Shown here piece by piece: positions 15,705-25,271 of a DNA stretch of 51,102 nucleotides. Below the pieces are notes generated by a model. The model ran no database searches and was not told where the DNA came from. It saw nothing but the letters and a program-made list of their open reading frames with translations. The position numbers and the translations under genes are program-made. Within the stretch, counting starts at the first letter, position 1. Every line of letters begins with the position of its first letter. Source of the DNA: Flavobacteriales bacterium (GTDB lineage: Bacteria > Bacteroidota > Bacteroidia > Flavobacteriales_D > CAJJDF01); NCBI GenBank assembly GCA_020630395.1, contig JAHDBM010000013.1, forward strand, positions 1 to 51,102, given 5' to 3'.

Positions 15705-16853
15705 TTACGAGCCTAACTCCCCAATATAGTCATACGTATCTGTAACCATAGATCTGAGCTTATTAGATATTAATAACGTTTTACTTTTTTTAACTAAAAT
15801 TTCTTCTTTTGTTATTGAATGGCAAAAATCAGCTACTTCCTTTTCCATATTTTCTCCATCTTGTATATACCAGCCCGTTTCTTTAAATAATTCCCAACTA
15901 TCACTTTCCTTACTTCCAGAAAACAATACTGTATTCCCCATAGTAACTGCACTTACGGCTTTAGAAGGAACAGCATAATGAGTAAAAGCAGGTAATAAAC
16001 TAACCATATGAACATCAATAAATGTCAATTCATTTCTTGGAATAGATGTTGTTAAATAAACTCCTTCCTTCCCTTTTGCATAATCAATAACAGAAGGTGA
16101 TTTATCACCATATAATGCTAAGACTAGTTTATGCTTTAATGGATCGATATGATTAATCATATGCGTAACAAAATCAGGATTATGGGCATCATGAATATTC
16201 CCACAATAACCAATCATAATTTTGCTATCATCATACCAATGAGGTTTAACTTCTGGAGCTTTATCTTCAAAAAAACCACATGGCAATAATAACGTTTCAA
16301 TTTTATCACTTTTAAAACAATCTTTTGCTAAATGTTCGGCTTGTTTTGGTCCTAAAGCAATTATAAAATTTGGTTTAATACGGTATGTTTTCTTTATGAT
16401 CCATTTATAGAAAATATTCTTTTCCGATAGAACTCCTTTCGCCTTAAACGCTTCTGGAAATAAATCTAAGGCCCAAAAACCTCTAGGTCTTTTTTTACCT
16501 AATAACCATCCTGCCCAAAAGGGTAATAAAGGAGGAGATGTTGTAATTACATATGTAGTATTCTTAATCTTTTTGGCCTTTTTTACAAGCAAATATCCAT
16601 CTAACAACATCTTTACTCCTCTTGCAAAAGAAGAATTATAGTCAAAATAATTTTTAACTTTTATTAAATTCCCTTTAGGTACTCTTTGCTTACCTCCTGT
16701 TGTTGTTTTTTGATTATCGATATGAATAATATTACACTTGACATTAGGGTAATTAGTCTCTAAATACTCTACCATATCACATATCGATTCCCCATTAATA
16801 TTTAATGATGGTGGATAATATCTAGTAAGAAACGTAATAGATTTTTCTTGCAT
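15705..16853 (-). CDS. GT4-family glycosyltransferase, WbuB-like
   Basis: This 382 aa GT-B protein has an N-terminus (ITFLTRYYPPS) and TTSPPLLPFWAGWLLGKK near residue 90-107 that are characteristic of the WbuB/colanic acid-type GT4 group. The C-terminal nucleotide-sugar domain has MIGYCGNIHDAHNPD and a VSLLPAFTHYAVPSKAVSA segment with the lysine of the donor pocket. The frame extends upstream to 16901 inside the epimerase gene, but the ATG at 16853 (MQEKSITFL) is preferred because it sits 10 bases after that gene's stop and gives the normal start for the fold. It probably transfers a hexosamine or deoxy-hexosamine to a lipid carrier or growing glycan. Confidence 0.78.
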   Translation of the reverse strand: MQEKSITFLTRYYPPSLNINGESICDMVEYLETNYPNVKCNIIHIDNQKTTTGGKQRVPKGNLIKVKNYFDYNSSFARGVKMLLDGYLLVKKAKKIKNTTYVITTSPPLLPFWAGWLLGKKRPRGFWALDLFPEAFKAKGVLSEKNIFYKWIIKKTYRIKPNFIIALGPKQAEHLAKDCFKSDKIETLLLPCGFFEDKAPEVKPHWYDDSKIMIGYCGNIHDAHNPDFVTHMINHIDPLKHKLVLALYGDKSPSVIDYAKGKEGVYLTTSIPRNELTFIDVHMVSLLPAFTHYAVPSKAVSAVTMGNTVLFSGSKESDSWELFKETGWYIQDGENMEKEVADFCHSITKEEILVKKSKTLLISNKLRSMVTDTYDYIGELGS

Positions 16854-16863
16854 TACACTAACA

Positions 16864-17925
16864 TTAAACTCTCTCTGACATTGAACTAATAATTTGACCA
16901 ATTATATCTTTCAAATCATATTTATACTCCCATTTTGGATAATGAGACTTAAACTTATCTACATCACTAATATACCAAATATGATCTCCTATTCTATTAT
17001 CATTAGTGTAAGAATAATTCATTTTTTTTCCTGATATTTCTTCCATAATATCTATTGCTTCTAACATTGAACAATTAGAATATCTACTTCCACCAGCATT
17101 ATATACTTCTCCCTTTCTTGGGTTTTGATAAAAATGCCAAAACATGTTTACTAAATCATAACTATGAATATTATCTCTTACCTGTTTTCCTTTATATCCA
17201 AAAATGGTATAATGATCTCCAGTTAAATTGCATTTTGCCAAATAAGATAAAAAACCATGAAGTTTAGCTCCAGAATGATTAGGGCCTGTTAAGCATCCAC
17301 CCCTAAAAACACCTGTCTTCATGCCAAAATAATTTCCATATTCTTGAACCAAAACATCTGCCGCAACTTTAGACGCTCCGAAAACTGAATGAGTAGTATG
17401 ATCTAATGACATTTGCTCGTCAATTCCTTCTTTAAAATAAGAATGACTTTCATCTATTTCCCATCTTTTTTCTAGTTCAATTAAAGGTAATTTATTTGGA
17501 TTATCTCCATAAACTTTATTTGTAGATGTAAATACAAATACTACTTCAGGACAATTAAGTCTACTTAATTCTAATAAATTAAGCGTCCCTGTTGCGTTAA
17601 CTCCAAAATCAACTAAAGGCTCTTTTGCAGCCCAATCGTGTGACGGTTGAGCTGCAGTATGAATTAACAATTTGATGTCTTTACCATATTTTTTGAATAT
17701 AACTTCTAAGCTCTCATAATTTCTAATATCTACATTAAGGTGTTTATAATTATCATATTTATTACTTAAGCTATCCACATTCCATGATGTAGATGCTTCC
17801 TGACCAAAAAAATAGGATCTCATATCATTATCAATTCCTAAAATTAAATCAAATTTATCAGCCAAAAAAGATACTGACTCACTACCTATTAATCCTCCTG
17901 ATCCTGTTATTAAAGCTATATTCAT
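16864..17925 (-). CDS. NAD-dependent epimerase/dehydratase, CDP-paratose 2-epimerase-like
   Basis: This 353 aa extended SDR has [10 protein letters not shown] at residues 8-17 and [12 protein letters not shown] after strand 2, which point to the CDP-tyvelose/paratose 2-epimerase-like group. The active site is unusual: the position of the catalytic Tyr in Tyr-x3-Lys reads VFGASK, with Phe. [12 protein letters not shown] and the C-terminal [14 protein letters not shown] are well conserved in appearance, so the gene is not decayed. From memory, close relatives share the Phe, so it is a family trait and the reaction may differ from standard 4-epimerisation. It would feed the sugar donor used by the GT4 encoded next. 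It is separated from galE by 54 bases. Confidence 0.72.
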   Translation of the reverse strand: MNIALITGSGGLIGSESVSFLADKFDLILGIDNDMRSYFFGQEASTSWNVDSLSNKYDNYKHLNVDIRNYESLEVIFKKYGKDIKLLIHTAAQPSHDWAAKEPLVDFGVNATGTLNLLELSRLNCPEVVFVFTSTNKVYGDNPNKLPLIELEKRWEIDESHSYFKEGIDEQMSLDHTTHSVFGASKVAADVLVQEYGNYFGMKTGVFRGGCLTGPNHSGAKLHGFLSYLAKCNLTGDHYTIFGYKGKQVRDNIHSYDLVNMFWHFYQNPRKGEVYNAGGSRYSNCSMLEAIDIMEEISGKKMNYSYTNDNRIGDHIWYISDVDKFKSHYPKWEYKYDLKDIIGQIISSMSERV

Positions 17926-17979
17926 TATTGTTTTTTTATTTATTATCTCAAAAAATAGTTATTCTACTCCCTTAATTTA

Positions 17980-19008
17980 TTACCAATTTAATGTACTGTG
18001 GTAGGCTTCCCAATCAAGAGAACTTTTAACCATATTATCCAAAGTGTATTTTGCTTCCCAATTTAATACTTTCTTTGCTTTTGTAGTATCTGCCCAAATT
18101 TTAGAAACATCTCCATCTCTTCTGTTTTTAATATCATATTTAATCTCTTTACCTGATGCTCGTTCAAAAGCTTTTATTATTTCTAATACTGAAAATCCAC
18201 TTCCAGATCCTATATTAAAAAATTCAAAATTCTTTTCATTTTGTTCTTGACTCAATCTATTTATTCCTAATATATGTGCCTTTGCTAAGTCAACTACATG
18301 TACGTAATCTCTTATTGCTGTACCATCTATAGTATCATAATCATTACCAAAAATGGTAATTGTATTTGCCTCATTACTAATATATTTAGATATAACAGGA
18401 AAAAGATGCTTAACTTGACCTTTTGGTAATTCTCCTAAAAATCCTGTAGAATGAGCTCCAACAGGATTAAAATACCTAAGTGCAATACAGGAAAAGCCGT
18501 ATGCTTTACATGAATCTTTAATTATTGTTTCACCCATTATTTTAGTTGTACCATAAGGAGAGGATGATTTCTTTATATTCTCAGTTTCAGATACAGGAAG
18601 TTTTAATGGTTCACCATATACAGTACAAGATGATGAAAAAACCAAATTAAACACGTTAAAAGATTTCATTACATCAAGTAAATTAAGAAGCGATACTATA
18701 TTATTAGTATAATATTTCAAAGGGTTTTCAACAGATTCATCAACTAAAAGATGTGCAGCAAAATGAATCACAGAATCAATTTTATGTTTTTCGAAAACCT
18801 CTATTAATTTAAGTTTATTTAAAAGAGTAAAGTTATAAAATGTAGGAGCCTTAGTTGTAATTAACTCAATTTGAGTTAAGATTTCAATATTAGAATTAGA
18901 TAAATCATCTATTATTAATACTTCATATCCTAAATCTAATAATTCTATTACAGTATGTGAACCTATATAACCTAATCCTCCTGTTACTAAAACTGTCTTT
19001 TTATCCAT
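17980..19008 (-). CDS. galE: UDP-glucose 4-epimerase
   Basis: This 342 aa enzyme interconverts UDP-Glc and UDP-Gal (or the GlcNAc forms). It has TGGLGYIGSHT at residues 9-19, IHFAAHLLVDESV, SSSCTVYGEP (Ser) and SPYGTTKIMGE (Tyr-x3-Lys). RYFNPVGAHSTG and the GTAIRDYVHVVDLA stretch are GalE hallmarks. The length is standard. It overlaps the yfhO-family gene by 8 bases, so both are translated from one mRNA. It supplies galactose-type donors to the surrounding glycosyltransferases. Confidence 0.93.
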   Translation of the reverse strand: MDKKTVLVTGGLGYIGSHTVIELLDLGYEVLIIDDLSNSNIEILTQIELITTKAPTFYNFTLLNKLKLIEVFEKHKIDSVIHFAAHLLVDESVENPLKYYTNNIVSLLNLLDVMKSFNVFNLVFSSSCTVYGEPLKLPVSETENIKKSSSPYGTTKIMGETIIKDSCKAYGFSCIALRYFNPVGAHSTGFLGELPKGQVKHLFPVISKYISNEANTITIFGNDYDTIDGTAIRDYVHVVDLAKAHILGINRLSQEQNEKNFEFFNIGSGSGFSVLEIIKAFERASGKEIKYDIKNRRDGDVSKIWADTTKAKKVLNWEAKYTLDNMVKSSLDWEAYHSTLNW

Positions 19009-22000
19009 CTATTTCTGTCGATTCAGTTTTAAAAATAGTGTTTCTTTTTATTCCCTTATAAATGGAAAGGCCTAGAAGAATTATAAAAATGAAAAAACCA
19101 ATTAAATTCAGAGTATTACCAAATCTGTATGCATAAGGATCAAATTTAAATTCAATGTTATGTTTTCCTGAAGGAATACTTAATGCTCGTAATGCATAAT
19201 TAGCTCTAAAATATGGCACTTCATTTCCATCTATGTAAGCTTTCCATCCATTTTCATAATATATTTCAGAAAAAACTGCTATCTGATCAATATTACTATT
19301 AGATTCATATGATAACTGATTGGGTAAATAACTTACCATCTTTATACTTGCAAGAGAATCTATCTTTTCTGTTTTTTTAGCAAAATTATCAAATTCTTTA
19401 TGAACTATAGCTGTGTTGTTTAAATCTACATTAGCAATTTCTAAAATTTCATCATTACTATTTTCAACCCATTTAATATTATCTACAAACCAAGCATTTC
19501 CATTAGCCTCATTATTTATACCCATTAACTTACCTTGATATAAATAATATTTATTATTTAGCATATTTAAGACTTTCATTTTATTATAGTCTCTAGTGTT
19601 TAAATATTGAAGTTCATCTGATATGTAAAAATCAATTAAGTCTTGATATCTTTTGAGCTTAGCTGGATTGTATCCTCCTGAAGATTTATGGAAGTAACTT
19701 ACTCGAGCACTATTAAAAGGATTATCTAAATCTAAGACTCTATAATTGGTGTTAAATCCTAATTCTGAAAACATAATTCTTTCACTCAGTCCTTTGGTAA
19801 TATCCTCTCCATTAGATGCTAATTGATTAAGTCTTGCTTGGACCTGTTCTTTAATTGCTTTGTTTTTAGCCGTTTCAATTTCATAAATTTTTAAATCACC
19901 TTGTTGAGCGTAATACGGAGTATTATCTAATTCAGATTTTTTCCAAGCCTCGTTTGGTATAGGAATAATAACTTTTTCTCCTGGTCTTAATTGGCTTACT
20001 TCTTTATCTTTTTCTCCTGATTTTAGTTCATCAAAAGAAACTCCATATCGGTTAGCTACTTGACGAACGTTTTCATTTTGACCAATGGTATGCTCTAGGT
20101 TAAAATTATTTAAATAACCTACTCCTATAGTCCACATATCTATCGTAACTAATAATACAATACCTGCAAAAGCGTATTTCCTATATTTGTCGAATTTTAT
20201 ATACAGAAAAATAAATCCAAAAGTTAACACTATAAATAAAATACCCCTTAAAGCATCTGCTGTAAAAAATGAAGCTCTTAATTCTTTAACTTGGCTGGCA
20301 ACATCTGTTGGATTGAATCCAGTTGGATTGGTAACATAAGATTGGGACATAGTAGCTATTTTAGCTTCTTCAAACTGGCTTGTTAAACCAACAACATCTG
20401 GTTTTATGACAAAAACGAGTAAAATCACTAAAACAGCACTTGTAGCTATTGCTATAAATTTAATTTTTCTATTTGCCCAATCAATATTCTTAACTAAATG
20501 TATCAAGAACAACACTCCCATTAGAACAACTGTTAAGTTAACAACAACTAAAATTGAAGAAACTGTCCTGAATTTAGTGTATAATGGAACTGTATCTATA
20601 AAGAAGTTAGTTAACCACATATTCTCAATACCAACTGGTAAATCTCCAGTTCGATTAATTAACCAAAATACAATTAATCCTTCAATAACAACAACACCTA
20701 ATTTTAAGGGGTTAACTATCTTTTTATCCTTTACTAAATAATCTATTACAAAATATAATCCACTAAGCATTATCATAGAAACAAATAATATAGCTGTGTT
20801 AGAACCTGGCCCTACTAAATTTTTACCCATTGCTAGTAGTAATGTTAAGATAGTAACTTGCAATAAGAACCACTTCATGGCATTTTGAACAAACACAATA
20901 TAAAGTATTGCAAGAAATATTAATATAACACCTATATAAGTTGGCCCACTAGTAAACGGTTGATCTCCCCAATAACCACTATACATTTTACCTTGATTTT
21001 GTTGGTATTGTGTAACAACTTCATTAAACATTCTAGGGTTTTCTTCCCTAAGTTTATCAAACATTTTACCTGTAATATTTTTTGAATCTCCTTTTGCTTT
21101 GGAAACAAACAAATTCCAGGCTTCACTTTTTCCATAACTCCACTGTGTGATATAATCTCTCTTTAGTCCACTAGTTTGATTAAATTCATCATATGCTATT
21201 TGATCTGGTGTACGTTTATCTTCTCCTTGTTCTTTAGCAGAAATTGAAATAACAGGTTTACCTCTCATTGTTTTCTTCGCAAACTCATAGGTGTTATAAT
21301 AATTACCAAAATTTGCTGTAAGTCCTAAAAATCCTGCAAATACAATTAAAACGGATCGAATTGCAAATTGCTTTAAATTCTTGTTTTTTAAATATCTAAT
21401 ACCTTCAGCTAATCCTATAACAATCATTATAAAACTAAAATAATAAGTCATTTGCGGATGATTGACAAGTAATTCTAATATAAAGAAAAATGTTGTTACA
21501 ACTAAAGGGAATAACCATTCTTTGTTCCTATATAACATTACCATACCACCAATAACTCCGGGGAAAAAAGCTATAGCCATCATTTTTGAAGTATGACCTG
21601 CCTCCATAATGGTAAAGTTATATGTAGCCATTCCATAAGCTATTGAACCTATTAATGATACATAAAACCCAGCATTAAAAGATTTTGCCAATATATAAAA
21701 TGAAAGAAACGCAAAAAGAATTGCTGAAATTGGAAACGATAAAAACTCAACAACTTTATTATATACTTTTTTAACTGGATTATCGTATCTAGCACCTAAT
21801 TGATAAGAAGGCATACCTGAAAAAGAAGTCCCTGTCCATAAAGATTCTTCATCATAAATATCCCTAAAATCACTTAACTCTTTAGACATACCTTGATAAT
21901 TGTTTATATCTCCCATATTTAGAGAATATCCATCCAAAGCTGGTGAAAAATAAATACAACTGATCACTAAAAACACTCCAATAGCTGCAAAATGTTGCCA

Positions 22001-22027
22001 ATTCTTTTTAAACCATTTTTCTATCAT
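19001..22027 (-). CDS. YfhO-family polytopic membrane protein with LysM-like insert
   Basis: This 1008 aa protein has about 14 hydrophobic helices: one near 12-30, a block from about 95 to 240, a block from about 363 to 540, two near 592-638 and one near 975-993. The early periplasmic stretch GYSLNMGDINNYQGMSKE and the C-terminal beta-rich domain (FSEIYYENGWKAYIDG, then PSGKHNIEFKFDP) are YfhO-family marks. The family is related to GT-C glycosyltransferases and in Bacillus YfhO takes part in teichoic acid glycosylation. Between the last core helices and the C-terminal domain, residues about 647-690 look like a LysM module. It is encoded after pbpC and overlaps galE, so a cell-envelope glycosylation role is likely. 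The substrate is unknown. Confidence 0.85.
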   Translation of the reverse strand: MIEKWFKKNWQHFAAIGVFLVISCIYFSPALDGYSLNMGDINNYQGMSKELSDFRDIYDEESLWTGTSFSGMPSYQLGARYDNPVKKVYNKVVEFLSFPISAILFAFLSFYILAKSFNAGFYVSLIGSIAYGMATYNFTIMEAGHTSKMMAIAFFPGVIGGMVMLYRNKEWLFPLVVTTFFFILELLVNHPQMTYYFSFIMIVIGLAEGIRYLKNKNLKQFAIRSVLIVFAGFLGLTANFGNYYNTYEFAKKTMRGKPVISISAKEQGEDKRTPDQIAYDEFNQTSGLKRDYITQWSYGKSEAWNLFVSKAKGDSKNITGKMFDKLREENPRMFNEVVTQYQQNQGKMYSGYWGDQPFTSGPTYIGVILIFLAILYIVFVQNAMKWFLLQVTILTLLLAMGKNLVGPGSNTAILFVSMIMLSGLYFVIDYLVKDKKIVNPLKLGVVVIEGLIVFWLINRTGDLPVGIENMWLTNFFIDTVPLYTKFRTVSSILVVVNLTVVLMGVLFLIHLVKNIDWANRKIKFIAIATSAVLVILLVFVIKPDVVGLTSQFEEAKIATMSQSYVTNPTGFNPTDVASQVKELRASFFTADALRGILFIVLTFGFIFLYIKFDKYRKYAFAGIVLLVTIDMWTIGVGYLNNFNLEHTIGQNENVRQVANRYGVSFDELKSGEKDKEVSQLRPGEKVIIPIPNEAWKKSELDNTPYYAQQGDLKIYEIETAKNKAIKEQVQARLNQLASNGEDITKGLSERIMFSELGFNTNYRVLDLDNPFNSARVSYFHKSSGGYNPAKLKRYQDLIDFYISDELQYLNTRDYNKMKVLNMLNNKYYLYQGKLMGINNEANGNAWFVDNIKWVENSNDEILEIANVDLNNTAIVHKEFDNFAKKTEKIDSLASIKMVSYLPNQLSYESNSNIDQIAVFSEIYYENGWKAYIDGNEVPYFRANYALRALSIPSGKHNIEFKFDPYAYRFGNTLNLIGFFIFIILLGLSIYKGIKRNTIFKTESTEIDG
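19958..20089 (-). other. LysM-like segment encoded within the yfhO-family gene
   Basis: Residues about 647-690 read TIGQNENVRQVANRYGVSFDEL, broken here by position: the first half (647-658) matches the LysM start (T-x-x-Q-x-E-x-V), the second (659-668) the ANRYGVSFDEL helix. After a charged linker, LRPGEKVIIP follows at 680-689. The pattern is that of a peptidoglycan- or chitin-binding LysM. It would face the periplasm. Confidence 0.55.
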
Positions 22028-22071
22028 AAAATACTATTTTTCTTATTGCGACTAAAATACTAATATTATCC

Positions 22072-24402
22072 CTATTCTTTTATTACTTCAAAGTTTATTT
22101 CCTGTGATACACCAAAATCATCAACTAATCTCAACAGATGTTTTCCTTCGTTAAGTTTGGCTTCTATTTGATGTATATCTTTTGTTTTACCCAGATAATG
22201 ATCGTCTAAATGCCAAAAAATAGAAGCATTTTTATTAGCATGATTGGCTTCGAATATAGGTTTTTCCTTCTGCCCTCCTATCCCTACAGGAATAATGATT
22301 TTACTTTCATTTTTAGGATATAACAACACAAATAATGCTTGATTAAACTCAGTACTACATTCAGTTAAAAATTTTGGAGGAGAAGTATAAGTAGGATTTC
22401 TTTTTTGATAATACATTTCCATTTTAGGTGGCAGCACAAACCATGAGGTATCTTTCATCAAATTAACATCATAACAATTACTGTTAACTTGATATGTTAA
22501 TGTTTTATCCAAATACAATGTATGATGATAGGGACATAAAGCTGATGTCTCATTAACTATAGAAACCTCTTTTTTTATTGGCTTTACACAATTATCGGAA
22601 GCTCTATACCCACTTTCTTTGCATATTAACTCTTGCTTTATCTCATCTAAAGGTTTACTAAAAAAATTAGCAGGTGGTAAACCATCAAACACATCAAACA
22701 AAACTGGAGCCGCAGCCTCAACACCAATAACTCCTGGACGTCCTTCTCCATCTGCATTTCCTATCCATACCCCTACAATATATTTACTATCAAATCCTAC
22801 TGCCCAAGCATCTCTAAATCCATAGCTCGTACCTGTTTTCCAAGCTATTTTACGAGACGAAGAGAATGTTTCCCAACTTCTTTCTCCTTGTGGCCGTTCT
22901 ACATCAAGCATAGCATCAATGGTAAACCATGATGCAGCACCATTAATAGTTGATCTTTTCTTTGTTGAATCTATTGTTAAGAAAGAAAACATTGGGACAT
23001 CAGTATCTTTTTTTACACTTGCTGCTAGATTACTGTACATATTCAATAAATCTAATAGCTTAACCTCAGCACCCCCTAATATCAAGGATAACCCATAATG
23101 ATTTGCTGATTTATCTAATGTGGTCATGCCTAACTGCTTTAGCTTATCCTTAAATCGTTCTACCCCATATCGTCTTAACATAACAACAAAAGGAATATTT
23201 AATGATCTTGATAAAGCTTTTGATGCTGCTATTGCTCCTGCATATTGTTTGTTATAATTTACAGGTGAATAACCTGATAAGGTAGTCGGAACATCAGGCA
23301 CTAATTGATGAGGATTGATTAACCCATCTTCAATCATTAAAGCATATAAAAAAGGTTTTAAAATACTTCCTGAACTCCTCTCAGACCTAATAATATCTAC
23401 ATCTCCGCCATGTTCTTTTTCTTTTACTGCTGTATTTCCCACATAACTTAATACTTCTCCTGTTTCTAAATCACCTACTATTACTGCTCCATTAAAAATA
23501 TTATTTTGTTTTAACCTATTGTGATGAGCATTTAAAACCGAAAATGTTTGAGTTTGTATTTGATGATGAATAGTTGTGTTTATAGCCTTTCCTTTATTAC
23601 CCGAAGTAATTACCCAATCCATTAAGTGAGGAACTTCTTGAGGCAATGGTTTTGGATTAATTGGTAACTCTTCTTCTATCGCTAGTGAATAAGTTATACT
23701 ATCAATTTCTTTTACTTCCAGCAATCTTGCTAATAATCTATTTCTTTTATTTTTTAATTTGTCTCTGTTTTTCCCTAAGTGAATAAGTCCTGGTGCATTT
23801 GGCAATACAGCAAGTAAACTAGCTTCAGACCATGATAATTCCTGTGAAGACCTTCCAAAATATCGCCAAGCAGCAGCTTCTAAACCAACAACATTTCCTC
23901 CCATGGGAGCATTGGATGCATATAAAGCTAAAATTTCATCTTTAGTATATCTAGCTTCCAATCGAGTTGACATAAAAATCTCTACTATTTTTTGCCAATA
24001 CGTTCTTGGTTTTTTTCTACTCATTCTTATTACTTGCATAGTAATCGTACTTCCACCACTAACTACATCCCCGTTTTTGATGTTTTGAACAATAGCCCTT
24101 CCCAACCCTTTAAAACTAAAACCAATGTGCGAATAAAAGGACCGATCTTCAAATTGAATAATTGCTTGTTTAAACTTATAGGGTACTTGATCACTTGCAG
24201 GAAAACGCCATTGTCCATCATCTGCTATTCTAGCCCCTAGTAGTTTTCCTTTATAATCATATACAATAGTACTTGTAGGATCTGAAAATAACGTATTAGG
24301 CAAACAGTTATACCACACGATAAATAGGATAACAAAAAAGGATAAAACATAATATTTCTTACGCTTTATCCAATTCCAAAACTTTGCTAATCTTGCTTTC
24401 AC
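22072..24402 (-). CDS. pbpC: Penicillin-binding protein 1C
   Basis: This 776 aa bifunctional peptidoglycan synthase has a transmembrane anchor at about 17-33. The transglycosylase domain (GT51) has catalytic Glu85 in EDRSF and GGSTITMQ at 116-123. The transpeptidase domain has SILK (Ser346, Lys349), SLN (400-402) and KTGTSYG (522-528). The C-terminal PBP1C domain (about 690-776) is the BiPBP_C fold. The start codon is GTG; an in-frame stop lies just upstream so no longer form is possible. It lies 10 bases after the GT2 gene and 44 bases before the yfhO-family gene, inside a glycan operon, unlike the usual pairing of pbpC with an alpha-2-macroglobulin gene. All catalytic residues are present. 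Confidence 0.93.
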   Translation of the reverse strand: MKARLAKFWNWIKRKKYYVLSFFVILFIVWYNCLPNTLFSDPTSTIVYDYKGKLLGARIADDGQWRFPASDQVPYKFKQAIIQFEDRSFYSHIGFSFKGLGRAIVQNIKNGDVVSGGSTITMQVIRMSRKKPRTYWQKIVEIFMSTRLEARYTKDEILALYASNAPMGGNVVGLEAAAWRYFGRSSQELSWSEASLLAVLPNAPGLIHLGKNRDKLKNKRNRLLARLLEVKEIDSITYSLAIEEELPINPKPLPQEVPHLMDWVITSGNKGKAINTTIHHQIQTQTFSVLNAHHNRLKQNNIFNGAVIVGDLETGEVLSYVGNTAVKEKEHGGDVDIIRSERSSGSILKPFLYALMIEDGLINPHQLVPDVPTTLSGYSPVNYNKQYAGAIAASKALSRSLNIPFVVMLRRYGVERFKDKLKQLGMTTLDKSANHYGLSLILGGAEVKLLDLLNMYSNLAASVKKDTDVPMFSFLTIDSTKKRSTINGAASWFTIDAMLDVERPQGERSWETFSSSRKIAWKTGTSYGFRDAWAVGFDSKYIVGVWIGNADGEGRPGVIGVEAAAPVLFDVFDGLPPANFFSKPLDEIKQELICKESGYRASDNCVKPIKKEVSIVNETSALCPYHHTLYLDKTLTYQVNSNCYDVNLMKDTSWFVLPPKMEMYYQKRNPTYTSPPKFLTECSTEFNQALFVLLYPKNESKIIIPVGIGGQKEKPIFEANHANKNASIFWHLDDHYLGKTKDIHQIEAKLNEGKHLLRLVDDFGVSQEINFEVIKE

Positions 24403-24412
24403 AAGTATTTAT

Positions 24413-25138
24413 CTATTTTTTACTGAAAATATTATATTTAAGAATGCAATATATAGCTCTAAAACCATCTTTCCACCCTATATGTTTTCCTTCTTCATAA
24501 GTTCTACCGTAGTAAGATATTCCTACTTCGTAAATTCTTATTTTAGGCACTCTTGATAGTTTTGCAGTTATTTCAGGTTCAAAACCAAATCTTTTTTCTT
24601 TTAGATTTAAAGACTGTGCAATTTTTGTATCAATTAACTTGTAGCATGTCTCCATATCTGTTAGATTAAGATTAGAAAACCTATTAGATAAATGAGTTAA
24701 AAATTTATTACCTCTTGAATGCCAATAAAATAAAATTCTATGTGGATTACCCCCCATAAATCTCGACCCGTAAACTACATCAGCAAATCCTTTTACAACC
24801 GGTTTTAATAAATCGTTATACTCTTCTGGATCGTATTCTAAATCAGCATCTTGAATAACTAAATATTCGCCCTTTGCTTCTTTTATTCCTCTATGCAAAG
24901 CAGCTCCTTTACCCATGTTTTTGGGTTGATTGTAAAACTGAATACCCATTTCAGGATGGTCTGATGCGTATTGCTTGATTACCTCTTCACTGTTATCGGT
25001 AGAGCAATCATTTACAATAATGACTTCTTTTTGAATACCTTCTACAAGTTCTACTGCTCTAACCTTATCAAGAATCATGTGAATGGTTCTTGCTTCATTG
25101 TATGCAGGTATAATAATAGATAAGGTTCTAAAAGCCAT
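24413..25138 (-). CDS. GT2-family glycosyltransferase, DPM1/polyprenyl-phosphate type
   Basis: This 241 aa cytosolic or membrane-associated enzyme resembles dolichyl/polyprenyl-phosphate mannosyl- or glucosyltransferases. It has [14 protein letters not shown] at residues about 6-19, [11 protein letters not shown] for the nucleotide, [13 protein letters not shown] as the DxD metal site and [14 protein letters not shown] and [12 protein letters not shown] in the second half are the usual acceptor-side motifs. It has no membrane helices of its own. It is the first gene of the operon, with 133 bases of untranslated DNA upstream, and could charge undecaprenyl phosphate for the YfhO-family (GT-C-like) protein encoded in the same operon. 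Confidence 0.85.
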   Translation of the reverse strand: MAFRTLSIIIPAYNEARTIHMILDKVRAVELVEGIQKEVIIVNDCSTDNSEEVIKQYASDHPEMGIQFYNQPKNMGKGAALHRGIKEAKGEYLVIQDADLEYDPEEYNDLLKPVVKGFADVVYGSRFMGGNPHRILFYWHSRGNKFLTHLSNRFSNLNLTDMETCYKLIDTKIAQSLNLKEKRFGFEPEITAKLSRVPKIRIYEVGISYYGRTYEEGKHIGWKDGFRAIYCILKYNIFSKK

Positions 25139-25156
25139 AGGAAAATTAGTTTATCG

Positions 25157-25164
25157 CGAATATA
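25157..25164 (-). promoter_or_regulatory. Possible Bacteroidota promoter for the glycan operon
   Basis: On the minus strand the box TATATTCG (25157-25164) differs by one base from the TAnnTTTG -7 consensus of Bacteroidota. A TTG lies 23 bases upstream (25088 is excluded; the TTG is at 25188-25190). It is 18 bases from the start codon at 25138, which suits a short leader. No other good box was seen in the 133-base gap. Confidence 0.35.
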
Positions 25165-25271
25165 CTAATACCAATTGAACTTTAAAACAATCTAGTTAAT
25201 TCGCTACTTTTCAGTTATTACTTCAAAATAAACACCATTAATATTTATGATACAATATAAACCTTAAATTA

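Noticed and set aside
20406-20741. A 111-codon open frame opposite the yfhO-family gene
   Set aside because: It lies fully inside a well-supported gene on the other strand and its composition mirrors the hydrophobic codons of that gene.
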